From Gemmatimonadota bacterium (GTDB lineage: Bacteria > Gemmatimonadota > Gemmatimonadetes > Longimicrobiales > Gaopeijiaceae): a DNA stretch of 64,000 bases. The DNA lies in contig JAUIEJ010000005.1 of the NCBI GenBank assembly GCA_030428885.1, positions 62,001 through 126,000 of the forward strand, given 5' to 3'. The position numbers and the translations under genes were made by a program. A model generated the notes under the pieces. It did no database searches and was not told the origin of the DNA. It worked only from the letters and a program-made list of their open reading frames with translations. Below are positions 18,331 through 27,351 of the stretch, piece after piece; position 1 is the first letter of the stretch; every line of letters begins with the position of its first letter.

Positions 18331-19572
18331 CTACGCCCCGGGTCCGGGCGGAGTTTCCCCGACCCGGATCTCCCGCCAGCGATGCAGCAGCCCGCCCCAC
18401 TCGGAGCGGAGGCCGTCGCGGGCCAGCGCCGCGTTCTGGCCCGTGGTCGACAGGGCCGCCAACGCACCTCGGCGCACCGCGTCCAGGCTCAGGCCCGGCG
18501 CGAACCCGAGTTGGAGGCCCCACTGCTCGCCCCGGTCCTGGAATTCCCGGGCGAAGACGGCCCGATCCGCCTCGTCGGCGGCCATGCCCCCGGCGTCGGC
18601 CCGGGCCGATCCCACGGCCCGGCGCACGGCGGCCTCCAGGGCGTCCCGGATCACCGTCGGGTCGTCGGCCAGGCGGCGCCACCCATCGTACGGCAGGAGG
18701 GCGGCGGCGTCTCGCACGTCGCCCAGGGTGACGGCCCACCCCGATCCCTGGACCCACGGGGTGTCGTCGCCGGCGGCGGGGTCGAAGAGCGTCGCGGCGT
18801 CGGGCGGAGTGGGCAGGTCGTCGGGGAGGGGCGGGGGCGCCACGTCGCCGGCCCGGAGTCCCATGAGCTGGGCCACGTCCAGGGCCACACGGGGGCGGGC
18901 CTCGGCGAAAGGCACCGTGTCCCGGGCCTCCAGCCTGAGCACGTGGAAGCCATACTGGGTCTCTACCACCGGGCTGATCTCGCCGGGGGAAAGGGCGGTG
19001 GCCGCCGCCCAGAATTCGGGCACCCAGGCCCCTTCGCGGCCCGGGGTCAGGAGGCCCTCCCGGCTCTCGGCGCCGGGTTCCTCGCTCACCTCGGCGGCCA
19101 CCTGGGGAAACGGTTCTCCAGCTCGGATGCGCGCCAGCGCCGCCTCGGCCTTCTCCCGGGCCGCGGCCCGGGTGGCGTCGGTCTCGTACCGGGCCGAGAA
19201 CACCAGGAGGTGTCGGACCGTGAGCTCGAGTTCGGGCGCCGTGCGGTACCGCGCCTCCAGCACGTCGTCGCCCACGCCCGCCGAGTCCAGGGCGGCCTGG
19301 GCCTGGATCCGGCGCCAGCGGAGGTCGGCGGTGCGGGCGTCGATCCAGGGTCGGCCCAGCGACTCCAGGGCCGAGTCCGCCACGGCCACGCCGAACACCG
19401 CCAGTTCCCCCAGGAGGCGGAGCCGGTCCTCGGGGAGCCCCAGGACCTCGTCGGCGGCGAACCCCAGCGGGCCCGCGGTGACGGCGAGGGGGGCGTCGGA
19501 GCCGCAGCCCGTGAGGATGGCGAGACCGGCCAGGAGGGGGGCGAGGGACGTCGGTCGACGAGTGGGGCGCAT
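18331..19572 (-). CDS. PpiC/SurA-type peptidyl-prolyl isomerase lipoprotein
   Basis: 413 residues. Lipoprotein signal with Cys23 in AILTGC; then a helical chaperone-like region with a long SurA-type segment (LGELAVFGVAVADSALESL), and a parvulin domain: ELTVRHLLVFSARYET, AALARIRAGEPFPQVAAEVSEEPG, FWAAATALSPGEISPVVETQYGFHVLRLE. Acts as a periplasmic folding factor. The C-terminal 150 residues repeat helical SurA-like features. Standing beside an M50-like protease suggests an envelope-quality pair. Confidence 0.85.
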   Translation of the reverse strand: MRPTRRPTSLAPLLAGLAILTGCGSDAPLAVTAGPLGFAADEVLGLPEDRLRLLGELAVFGVAVADSALESLGRPWIDARTADLRWRRIQAQAALDSAGVGDDVLEARYRTAPELELTVRHLLVFSARYETDATRAAAREKAEAALARIRAGEPFPQVAAEVSEEPGAESREGLLTPGREGAWVPEFWAAATALSPGEISPVVETQYGFHVLRLEARDTVPFAEARPRVALDVAQLMGLRAGDVAPPPLPDDLPTPPDAATLFDPAAGDDTPWVQGSGWAVTLGDVRDAAALLPYDGWRRLADDPTVIRDALEAAVRRAVGSARADAGGMAADEADRAVFAREFQDRGEQWGLQLGFAPGLSLDAVRRGALAALSTTGQNAALARDGLRSEWGGLLHRWREIRVGETPPGPGA

Positions 19573-19704
19573 GGCGGGCGGGGACGGGATCGGACGGGGG
19601 CGACGACGGGAGCAAGGTAGCGCCGCCGACGGCGCCGCGGGGATCCCGGGGCGGGGGAACGGTGTTCCACGGACGGCTCTCCCAGCCCCCCGACCCCCGG
19701 CTCC

Positions 19705-20730
19705 ATGTTCAGAACCGACCTGCCGCTCTGGGCGGTGGCCCTGGCCGCGCTCCTTTCAGGAACCGCGGCGAAGGCCGCCGAACCCGCGGGATCCGGTGCC
19801 GTGCCCGCGCCGATTCTCGACGCCACCCTGGAGCCGGTCCGCCGTGACGGGGCCCGTCGCTTCGATCCCCGACCGGCCCCCTTCGTCCTCACCGTCGACG
19901 GGGGGTCCGTGCCCCACGACGTCCTGGCCATCACCGTGCTCCCGGGCGAGACGGTGCGGCTGGCGACCGGGGGTCCCCGACTTCCGGGATACGAGATGCG
20001 CTTCGGCGCGGGACGGGCCGTGGCCGAGGCCCAGGGCGAGTGGGACTGGACCGCGCCGGAGTCACCGGGGGTGGTGCCCGTCACAATCTCGGCGCCCGGC
20101 GGAGCATCGGTGCGCCTCAACGTGCTGGTGGCCCATCCGGCCGCCTCGATCCGGGACGGCCTCCTGGGGGAGTACCGCATCGGAGCCTACCGGTCGACCC
20201 CTCTCCGGGGCGATCCGGCCTACCTGCCGCCCCGGGGCTTCATCGAGGTGTCGCCCGCCGACGAGGACGTGCTGGTGTCGCCCCACTTCACCCTGGGCGA
20301 GTTCCTCTGCAAGCAGCCGGGCCTGCCTCGTTATCTCGCCCTGAGCACCCCTCTGGTGCTCAAGCTCGAAGCGGTCCTGGAGGCGGCCAACGCCCGGGGC
20401 ATCGACGCTCCGGGCCTCACGGTGATGTCGGGTTTCCGTACCCCGTGGTACAACCGGGCCATCGGCAACACCACCGACTACTCCCGGCACCTGTGGGGAG
20501 ACGCCGCCGACGTCTTCGTGGACGCCGACGGCGACGGCGACATGGACGACCTGAACGGAGACGGTCGGGCCGACCTCTCCGACGCCCGGATCCTGGCGTC
20601 GGTGGTGGACGAGGTGGAGCGTGGAGGCCACTCCCACGTGGTGGTGGGGGGCGTGGGGTTGTACCGGAGGAATGCGGCCCACGGACCCTTCGTGCACGTG
20701 GACGCCCGGGGCACGCCGGCCCGCTGGTAG
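19705..20730 (+). CDS. Secreted M15-type peptidase with Ca-binding-like loop
   Basis: 341 residues with a signal peptide (LWAVALAALLSGTAAKAA). An N-terminal Ig-like region is followed by the peptidase_M15 core: FTLGEFLC, VMSGFRTPWYN, zinc ligands in SRHLWGDAADV (His262, Asp269) and FVHVD (His331). Between them, at 273-292, is an EF-hand/dockerin-like acidic stretch (DADGDGDMDDLNGDGRAD). The family cleaves D,D- or L,D-peptide cross-links in peptidoglycan. The acidic insert may bind calcium. Divergent from the PpiC gene across 132 bp. Confidence 0.8.
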   Translation: MFRTDLPLWAVALAALLSGTAAKAAEPAGSGAVPAPILDATLEPVRRDGARRFDPRPAPFVLTVDGGSVPHDVLAITVLPGETVRLATGGPRLPGYEMRFGAGRAVAEAQGEWDWTAPESPGVVPVTISAPGGASVRLNVLVAHPAASIRDGLLGEYRIGAYRSTPLRGDPAYLPPRGFIEVSPADEDVLVSPHFTLGEFLCKQPGLPRYLALSTPLVLKLEAVLEAANARGIDAPGLTVMSGFRTPWYNRAIGNTTDYSRHLWGDAADVFVDADGDGDMDDLNGDGRADLSDARILASVVDEVERGGHSHVVVGGVGLYRRNAAHGPFVHVDARGTPARW

Positions 20731-20750
20731 CGTCGGATTCTCCGGGCCTC

Positions 20751-21044
20751 TCAGCGGCCCGACGAACCGGCGCCGTCGCCCGGGGTGAGCTGCCGCTCGA
20801 ACTCCGCGGCGGCCCGCAGTCGATCCATCTCCTCGTCCACGTCCAGGAGCCGCTCCTCGAGTCGCGCCAGACGATGCTCCGTGGGCGGCTCCAGCATGCG
20901 CTCACTCCGGTCCCGGTAGGCCTCCAGCATGTCCTGGATCAGGGGCTTCAGCACGAAGCGGAGCACCATCCCCGTGGTGAGGGTGAAGACGGACAGGCCC
21001 AGGAAGGCGAACCAGACGAGTTCGGCGATGGCGCGGAAGTCCAT
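20751..21044 (-). CDS. Small membrane protein with C-terminal coiled coil
   Basis: 97 residues from the ATG at 21044. One membrane helix (AELVWFAFLGLSVFTLTTGMV) is followed by a charged heptad-rich region (RLARLEERLLDVDEEMDRL). No family is recognised. Topology resembles small divisome or phage-shock-type envelope proteins, but this is only shape similarity. Confidence 0.65.
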   Translation of the reverse strand: MDFRAIAELVWFAFLGLSVFTLTTGMVLRFVLKPLIQDMLEAYRDRSERMLEPPTEHRLARLEERLLDVDEEMDRLRAAAEFERQLTPGDGAGSSGR

Positions 21045-21149
21045 GGCTTGCGACGGAGGGGGGGACGGATCGGGTCGTCCCCCCCTACGGCGCCCCGCCG
21101 CCGGTCGTTTCGACTGTCCTCCGGACGGGTCGCGGCCTATTCTTGAGGT

Positions 21150-21989
21150 ATGCCCCTCGCACCTGCGATTCGTCGCGCCCTTCGTGAACTCGAAGAATCC
21201 GCTCCCGGCAACGGGGGGATTCAACTCGTGCGCTGGTCCCCGTCGCCGTGGGTGGTCCGGTGGTCCCTGGGGGCCGTGCCGGACCTCGATCTTTCGGCCC
21301 GGGATCTGGACCGGGCGCCGGCGTCGCTCTGGACCCGTATCGTGGCATCGGACCGCGACGCCCTCCGGTCGTCGTTCGCCGGCCTGGGCGATGCGGCGGT
21401 GGTGGAGTACCGCCTGGAGGTCGGGGGCGGAGTGCGGTGGGTCCGGGAGTCGATCCGCCGGGTCGACCTGGGCGACGACGGATCGGCGTTCGTGTCGTAC
21501 CTCCGGGACGTGACCTCCGCCCGGGCCCTGGCCGACGAGGTTCCGCCTCCGTCGGCGGGATTGCCGACGGTGGTGGACTCGGGGCCCCGCGCCCTGGTGG
21601 TGGAAGACGATCCCCAGGTGCGATCGGTCATGGCCCGCATCCTCCGCCGGGCCGGCTACGGCGTGCTGGAGGCCGCGTCGTCGGGAGAGGCCCTCCGGAT
21701 CTGGGAGGGCACGCCGGAGCGCATCGCGGTCCTGGTGGCCGACGTGATCCTGCCCGACCGGGCGGGGCCCGAACTGGCCCGGGCGCTTCTGCGCAGGGAT
21801 CCGGGACTCCGGGTCGTCTTCGTCTCGGGATACTCGGTGGACGACCTGCGGGCGCGGGTGCGACTACCCCCCGACGTGACCTTCCTGGCCAAGCCGTTCC
21901 ATCCCCGCGACCTCGCCGACGCGGTGCGGGAAGCCCGGGATCGGGCGGGAGGTGGCGGAGCCATCGAGGGTCCTCGCTCAGCCGTCTGA
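21150..21989 (+). CDS. PAS-REC protein (kinase-less response regulator)
   Basis: 279 residues. Residues ~1-125 look like a PAS_3-type sensor domain (VVEYRLEVGGGVRWVRESIRRV is the PAC-like part). Residues ~148-265 are a receiver: ALVVEDDPQVRSVMARIL, VADVILPDRAG with the phospho-Asp, VSGYS and LAKPF. There is no histidine-kinase or output domain, so it would be a phosphate sink or an adaptor. The following gene starts 4 bp after its stop. Confidence 0.75.
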   Translation: MPLAPAIRRALRELEESAPGNGGIQLVRWSPSPWVVRWSLGAVPDLDLSARDLDRAPASLWTRIVASDRDALRSSFAGLGDAAVVEYRLEVGGGVRWVRESIRRVDLGDDGSAFVSYLRDVTSARALADEVPPPSAGLPTVVDSGPRALVVEDDPQVRSVMARILRRAGYGVLEAASSGEALRIWEGTPERIAVLVADVILPDRAGPELARALLRRDPGLRVVFVSGYSVDDLRARVRLPPDVTFLAKPFHPRDLADAVREARDRAGGGGAIEGPRSAV

Positions 21990-21993
21990 GGAC

Positions 21994-23013
21994 GTGTACA
22001 CCACCTGCATGTTCTGCAACAAGGATCTCGGTCGGAACGAACTGATCGAGTCCTTTCCCGTGGGACGCCGTCTCGCGTTCGACGAAGCCCGGGGCCGGCT
22101 GTGGGTCGTCTGCCGGCACTGCGAGCGCTGGAACCTCACCCCGCTGGAGGAACGGTGGGAGGCGGTGGAGGCGTGCGAACGCATCTTCCGGGACACCCGA
22201 CTCCGGGCCCAGACCGAAAACGTGGGCCTGGCCCGAACGTCCGAGGGACTGGAACTGGTGCGCATCGGCCAGCCGCTCCGGGAGGAGTTCGCGGCCTGGC
22301 GCTACGGCGACCAGTTCGGCCGGCGGCGACGCAAGGCGATTCTCTACGGCGTGGGCGTCGGGGCGGCGGTGGCCGGTCTCGCCATCGGCGGGGTGGCCAC
22401 GGGCGTGATCAGCGGCGCCTTCGTGGGCCAGTTCGGCAACTTCATCAACATCTGGAACAACACCCGGACCCGCGCGCGGCTGAAGATGCCCGACGGTGAG
22501 GTGACGAAGGTGAAGACCCCCATGCTGTCCCGCATGGCCCTGATCGAGGCCGATGACGATCTGGGGTGGGCACTCCAGGTCAAGCCGGGCAAGAAGGTGA
22601 AAGAGCCCCTGATCCTCCATGGGGAGGAGGCCCGCCGGGCCGCCACGGTCCTCCTGCCCGCCGTCAACGCGGCCGGCGGGAACCGGGAGAAGGTGCGCCT
22701 GGCCGTGAGCGCCCTGGAGGAAGCCGGGCACCCCGAGGAGTTCCTGCGGAGGGCGCCGTCGGTAGAGCCCACCTCGGGGCGGTGGAAGGCCGACAAGGGT
22801 CCGCCCCCCCTGGTGCGGCTCCCCGCTCCCACCCGGCTCGCCTTGGAAATGGCCCTCCACGAGGAGCAGGAGATGCGGGCCATGCAGGGGGAGCTGTGGC
22901 GGCTCGAGCGGGCGTGGGAGGAGGCCGAGGAGATCGCCGGCATCGCCGACGACCTCCTCCTCCCCGAGTCCACCGACGAGCGGCTGGACGAACTGCGGTC
23001 CGGGGGGGGCTGA
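21994..23013 (+). CDS. Zinc-ribbon membrane protein of unknown function
   Basis: About 339 residues using the GTG just after the previous stop, which keeps the first Cys pair. Two CxxC knuckles (Cys5/Cys8 and Cys40/Cys43 in VVCRHCERW) form a likely zinc ribbon. A Gly/Ala-rich membrane hairpin lies at about 116-142. The rest is soluble with a helical C-terminus (LALEMALHEEQEMRAMQGEL). I do not recognise the family. Tight coupling to the PAS-REC gene suggests they function together. Confidence 0.7.
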   Translation: MYTTCMFCNKDLGRNELIESFPVGRRLAFDEARGRLWVVCRHCERWNLTPLEERWEAVEACERIFRDTRLRAQTENVGLARTSEGLELVRIGQPLREEFAAWRYGDQFGRRRRKAILYGVGVGAAVAGLAIGGVATGVISGAFVGQFGNFINIWNNTRTRARLKMPDGEVTKVKTPMLSRMALIEADDDLGWALQVKPGKKVKEPLILHGEEARRAATVLLPAVNAAGGNREKVRLAVSALEEAGHPEEFLRRAPSVEPTSGRWKADKGPPPLVRLPAPTRLALEMALHEEQEMRAMQGELWRLERAWEEAEEIAGIADDLLLPESTDERLDELRSGGG

Positions 23014-23031
23014 CCACGCCCTCGGCCCCCG

Positions 23032-25668
23032 TCACTCGCTCCTCAGGGCCACCATGGGATCCACCCGGGTGGCCCGCAGGGCGGGCACCAGACTCGCCGC
23101 CACTCCCACGGCCACGATGACCGCCACCACGCCGGCGAAGACGAGGGGATCCCGGGGGTCGACCTGGTACATGAGGATCCCCACCACCCGGGACACACCC
23201 CAGGCCAGGACGAGGCCGATGAGGAGTCCCACCACCACCTGGAGCGCCCCCTGGCGAAGGATCAGGGACCGCACCTCCCGGCCCCCGGCGCCCAGGGCCA
23301 TGCGGATGCCCATCTCCTGGGTGCGGCGACTCACGCTGAACGACAGCACGCCGTAGAGCCCCACCGACGCCATGAAGAGGGCCGCCAGGCCGAAGACCAC
23401 GAACACCGACCCGAACACCGAATAGAACCACGACGCCTCCCAGACCGCCCGATCGGCGGTCTGGACGTCGTAGAGGGGGAGGTTGGGGTCGATCTCCCGC
23501 ACCACCCGGCGGAGATCCGGGGCCAGCGTCTCGGGTGCACCGGAGGATGCGCGGACGAGGAAGGTGAGGAACGCCGGGTCCATCTGGCGCAGGGGGCGGT
23601 AGAAGCCGTACGGCGCGGACGACGGCGAGCCCGTGGGTTGGAACCCCTGCATGTTCAGGTCGTCCACGACCCCGACGACGGTGATCCACGGGACCGAGTC
23701 GGCCACGCCGCCTCGGAACCGTCGGCCCACCGCCGAACCGTCGGGCCAGAATTCCTCGACGAACGAACGGTTCACGATGGCCACGGGCGGGGCGTCGGCG
23801 TCGTGGGCATCGGTGAACCCTTCACCCTCGAGGAGCGATTCGCCCAGAAAGGCGAAGAACCCCGGCGTCACGTAGTCGACGTGGCTCCGAGGGCGGTCCG
23901 ACGGCTCGGGATACTCCCGCCCCTCGAGTCGGATGAACGTGCCCGAGGAGTTGGTCCCGGGGACCGTGTTGGCCAGGGCCACGCCGGAGACGCCGGGGAG
24001 GGCGAGCATGCGCCGCTCGGCTTCCTCGAAGAACCGCTGCCGGTCTTCCCGGGTCGGGTAGTCGACCTGAACGAGCCCCACCCGGGCGGTGAGCATCCCC
24101 TCGGTGTCGTAGGGCAACTCGTAGCGGGCGAGCTGCACCATGCTCCTGGTCATGAGGCCCGCGCCCACCAGGAGGGCCACCGAGAGAGCCACCTCCACGG
24201 TGACCAGGGCCCGGCTGAGGCGTCCCATGTGGAGGCTCGACGAGCCCCGGGATTCGTCTTTCAGGATCGTGTTGACGTCGGCCCGGGAGACCTGGAGCGC
24301 CGGCGCGATCCCCGCCACCAGGGCCGTGAATCCCGTCACCCCCACCACCCAGAGAAGCACGGGGAGGTCGACCTTGAACTCCATGAAGTAGGGGCGGCCG
24401 GTGAGGGGAGTGGCGGTGGCCTGGTCGAAGAGGTGCACCGCCACGTACGCCAATCCCGTGCCCAGGAGGGCGCCGGCGGCGGCCAGCACCAGGGACTCGG
24501 CCAGGAACGGGACGATGACCCGGGTTCGCCCGGCGCCCAGGGCGACGCGAACCCCCGCCTCCCGCATGCGGGTGGCGGCTCGAGCCAGGAGGAGGTTGGC
24601 CACGTTGGCGCAGGCCACCAGCAGGACGAACAGCACCGCCACCATCATGGCCGTGAAGAGCACCGCCAGTTCGTCGCCGTTCTGGGACTCGGAGACGGTG
24701 ACGAGGCGCGCCGTGAGTCCCTCGTTCTCGTCGGGATGCTCGGCTTCGAAGCGGGCGGCCAGACGGGCCACGTCGGCCCCGGCCCGGTCCCTGTCCACGC
24801 CCTCGGCCAGTCGGCCCATCACCTGATAGAATCGTCCCTCCCGCCGGACTTCGTTGTGGGGGTCGTCGTCCATGGTGATCCAGACGTCGTGGTTCGACGG
24901 CCAGCGAAAGCCCTCGGGCATCACCCCCACCACCGTACCCTGGCGGCCGTTCACCCGCACCAGGCTCCCGAGCACCCCGGGGTCACCGTCGTATCGGTCG
25001 CGCCACACTCCGTGGCCCAGGATCACCGCCGGGGACGAGTCCGGGGCGTCCTCCCCTTCCACGAACCCCCGACCCAGGGCGGGCTGGAGTCCCAGGACGT
25101 CGAAGGCGTTGGCCGTGACCCACAGGCCCTGCAATCGCACCGGCTCGTCGTCGTCGGCGAGATTGACGGTGCCCCCGTAGTAGCCCGCCAACCCATCGAA
25201 CGAGCGGGACTGCTCCCGGAAGTCGAGATAGTCGGCGCTGGAGACCCCCACCTCGTCGCCCGACTCGGTCTGGATGCTCTGGAGCACCACGAGGCGGTGG
25301 GGGTCGGGTACGTCGAGAGAGCGGAAGAACACCCCGTAGACGAGGCTGAACATGAAGGTGGAGAGGCCGATGCCCAGGGCCAGGATGAGCACCGAGATCA
25401 CGGCGGACCCGGGTTGGCGAGCGAGGGATCGGATGCCGCGGCGGAGGTCCTTCACGACGGTGTCCATGAGGGTGTCCCCGAGGTAGGGCCCGGCGATGGC
25501 CAGGGCGTGGATCCAGTAGCGGGCGCGGGGAAAGGGGTGGCCGTCCCGGCACCATTGGGCGAACTCTTCCCGGGCGTCGCCGACGATGCTGCGTCCCACC
25601 GTCCCGGCGGGAAGGCAGGCGGCGAGCCATCGCTCGGCGAGGCGGGGTGGAGCGGGGGGGCGCCTCAC
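23032..25668 (-). CDS. ADOP-type MacB/FtsX permease (module 2)
   Basis: About 878 residues from a GTG overlapping the padR stop by 4 bp; the upstream part of the open frame is padR read out of frame. N-terminal soluble helix bundle (AERWLAACLPAGTVGRSIVGDAREEF), first membrane helix (AVISVLILALGIGLSTFMF), MacB-like periplasmic domain, FtsX core near 340 (ACANVANLLLARAATRMRE), second periplasmic domain and FtsX core from about 752, ending VDPMVALRSE. No ATPase is encoded nearby. Substrate unknown. Confidence 0.88.
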   Translation of the reverse strand: MRRPPAPPRLAERWLAACLPAGTVGRSIVGDAREEFAQWCRDGHPFPRARYWIHALAIAGPYLGDTLMDTVVKDLRRGIRSLARQPGSAVISVLILALGIGLSTFMFSLVYGVFFRSLDVPDPHRLVVLQSIQTESGDEVGVSSADYLDFREQSRSFDGLAGYYGGTVNLADDDEPVRLQGLWVTANAFDVLGLQPALGRGFVEGEDAPDSSPAVILGHGVWRDRYDGDPGVLGSLVRVNGRQGTVVGVMPEGFRWPSNHDVWITMDDDPHNEVRREGRFYQVMGRLAEGVDRDRAGADVARLAARFEAEHPDENEGLTARLVTVSESQNGDELAVLFTAMMVAVLFVLLVACANVANLLLARAATRMREAGVRVALGAGRTRVIVPFLAESLVLAAAGALLGTGLAYVAVHLFDQATATPLTGRPYFMEFKVDLPVLLWVVGVTGFTALVAGIAPALQVSRADVNTILKDESRGSSSLHMGRLSRALVTVEVALSVALLVGAGLMTRSMVQLARYELPYDTEGMLTARVGLVQVDYPTREDRQRFFEEAERRMLALPGVSGVALANTVPGTNSSGTFIRLEGREYPEPSDRPRSHVDYVTPGFFAFLGESLLEGEGFTDAHDADAPPVAIVNRSFVEEFWPDGSAVGRRFRGGVADSVPWITVVGVVDDLNMQGFQPTGSPSSAPYGFYRPLRQMDPAFLTFLVRASSGAPETLAPDLRRVVREIDPNLPLYDVQTADRAVWEASWFYSVFGSVFVVFGLAALFMASVGLYGVLSFSVSRRTQEMGIRMALGAGGREVRSLILRQGALQVVVGLLIGLVLAWGVSRVVGILMYQVDPRDPLVFAGVVAVIVAVGVAASLVPALRATRVDPMVALRSE

Positions 25669-25994
25669 CCGCGGAACACCGGGTCGAGCCCGTCCCAGAG
25701 GCGCTCCAGGGCCTCCCGGGACGTGCGCAACACCTCCACCCCCTCGGGGGTGACCCGGAATCTCCGGCGGGGATGCCCACCCCGGTCCGGGCCCGTGGCC
25801 TCCCGGGTCCAGGCCACCCATCCCTTCGATTCCATGCGATCCAGGGTCTTGTAGAGGGCCCCCCGGGAGAGACTTCGCTGTGCCTTCCGGTCCAGTTCCC
25901 GGAGGATCGGGAGGGCGAACGCCTCGTCACGCAGGCGGAGGACGGCGAGGAGGATCATCTGCTCCAACTCACCGGGAAAGTGTCCGGGGGCCAT
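25665..25994 (-). CDS. PadR-family transcriptional regulator (module 2)
   Basis: 109 residues from the ATG at 25994, chosen because a good GGAGAGG ribosome site lies 6 nt upstream and because the longer reading would encode the promoter repeats. Winged helix: EQMILLAVLRLRDEAFALPIL, SRGALYKTLDRMESKGWV, RRRFRVTPEGVEVL. It should repress its own operon with the ADOP permease, using the repeats just upstream. Confidence 0.88.
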   Translation of the reverse strand: MAPGHFPGELEQMILLAVLRLRDEAFALPILRELDRKAQRSLSRGALYKTLDRMESKGWVAWTREATGPDRGGHPRRRFRVTPEGVEVLRTSREALERLWDGLDPVFRG

Positions 25995-26007
25995 GGCCCG
26001 CCTCTCC

Positions 26008-26054
26008 GATGTAGACGATGTAGACATCGACCGATGTGTACGATGTCGACATCG
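26008..26054. promoter_or_regulatory. Repeat cluster, probable PadR operator
   Basis: Four 9-bp units of the form GATGTnnAC (26008, 26017, 26033, 26042) are packed in 47 bp; the last is part of a perfect 12-bp palindrome GATGTCGACATC (26042-26053). The cluster starts 13 bp before the padR ATG. Confidence 0.65.
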
Positions 26055-26093
26055 AGATCTACGGCGAAAGGCCGCGAGAGGTTTCGGAGGGGC

Positions 26094-27308
26094 CTACCCG
26101 GCCACGATGTGGAGGTGGGCGGCGATGTGTTCGGCCATGCGACGGGTGGTGGCCAGGTCGGGGTGACGAACCACAACGAGGCCGTCGCCCACCAGCACCT
26201 GGCGCCAATCCCGGCGTCCGGATCCGATGGGGTTCAGGTCGATCTCCACGATGTGGGGACCGAACTCGGTGAGGATCGCCTCGAGTCCCTCGTAGCGCTG
26301 GATGCGCCCGTGGCCCCGGGCCCGCTTGTAGATCCAGGCGGCGTTGTACTTCCGCTCCACCACCTGGCTGAACCGCCCGTGGACCACACACTCGGCCCAC
26401 CCCGTGTAGGTGTCGATGTCCGAGGCGTAGTTGATGAGGTCGACGAGTCCCGCCCCGGGCGAGCGGGCCCCGATCTCGCCGAAGACCGCCTCGCCGGCGG
26501 GGGTGCGGTACCACTCCATGTGGGTGTAGCCCGTCTGGAATCCCAGGGCCTTCAGCACCTGGAAACCCATCTCCCGCCCCGCCGCGAGTTCGGGCCGATC
26601 CGGGTCGCGGTACACGAGGGTGATGGGGCTCACCCACTCGTTCTCCTTCATGAAGAGCGCCCGGGGGATGTAGGTCGAGATGTTGTAGTGCTGCACCTCG
26701 CCGTTCACGCAGAGGGTGTCGAAGGTCATGTCCTCGCCCTCCACGAACTCCTCGACGCTCACCTCGGTCACCGAACGGAGCGCCGGCAGGATTCCGTCGA
26801 GCTCGTCCCGGGACCGCACCTTGTACGTGCTTTCCGAACCGGCCCCGGCGATGGGCTTCACGATGACCGGATACCCGATGGTCTCGGCGGCCTCGATCAC
26901 CCCGGCCGCGGTGGTGGCGCTGTAGTGGTGGGGCGTGCGAATCCCCGCCGCGTCCAGCACCCGCTTCATGACTTCTTTGTCCCGGTACGGAATCGTGGCC
27001 TGGACCGTGAGCCCCGGCAGGCCCAGGCGCTCCCGGATCCGGGCCGCCAGGATCATGTAGGGCTCCCAGAGGCACTCCACCCGGTGGATGGGCACCCGCT
27101 GGGCGAAGTTGGCCACCTGCTCCACGATGGCGGCGTCGTCGCCGAAGGCCACGTGGAGGTGGGCCGACAACGCCTCGGCCGCCGGACCCGGAAGCCGCTC
27201 CCGGGGCTGATCGCCCAAACCGATCACGGTGGCGCCCTGGGCCGCGAGCCCCCGGGTGAAGAACTGCATCTCCCGTGGGAATCCCGGCGAGATCATGAGG
27301 ACGTTCAC
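26094..27308 (-). CDS. ATP-grasp ligase A
   Basis: 404 residues from a GTG. A Rossmann-like pre-ATP-grasp domain (MNVLMISPGFPREMQFFTRG) is followed by the ATP-grasp core: YPVIVKPIAGAGSES (ATP Lys near 151), VEEFVEGEDMTFD, and the metal/phosphate segment FGEIGARSPGAG near 276-288. A C-terminal VVVRHPD tail is shared with two other ligases of this cluster. ATP-grasp enzymes join a carboxylate to an amine, thiol or hydroxyl through an acyl phosphate. Second gene of a two-ligase minus-strand transcript, 43 bp after ligase B. Substrate unknown. Confidence 0.85.
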   Translation of the reverse strand: MNVLMISPGFPREMQFFTRGLAAQGATVIGLGDQPRERLPGPAAEALSAHLHVAFGDDAAIVEQVANFAQRVPIHRVECLWEPYMILAARIRERLGLPGLTVQATIPYRDKEVMKRVLDAAGIRTPHHYSATTAAGVIEAAETIGYPVIVKPIAGAGSESTYKVRSRDELDGILPALRSVTEVSVEEFVEGEDMTFDTLCVNGEVQHYNISTYIPRALFMKENEWVSPITLVYRDPDRPELAAGREMGFQVLKALGFQTGYTHMEWYRTPAGEAVFGEIGARSPGAGLVDLINYASDIDTYTGWAECVVHGRFSQVVERKYNAAWIYKRARGHGRIQRYEGLEAILTEFGPHIVEIDLNPIGSGRRDWRQVLVGDGLVVVRHPDLATTRRMAEHIAAHLHIVAG

Positions 27309-27351
27309 TGTGCGGTGCTCCGTGGGAACGGCGGGAAAGGGGAACCGGGGG

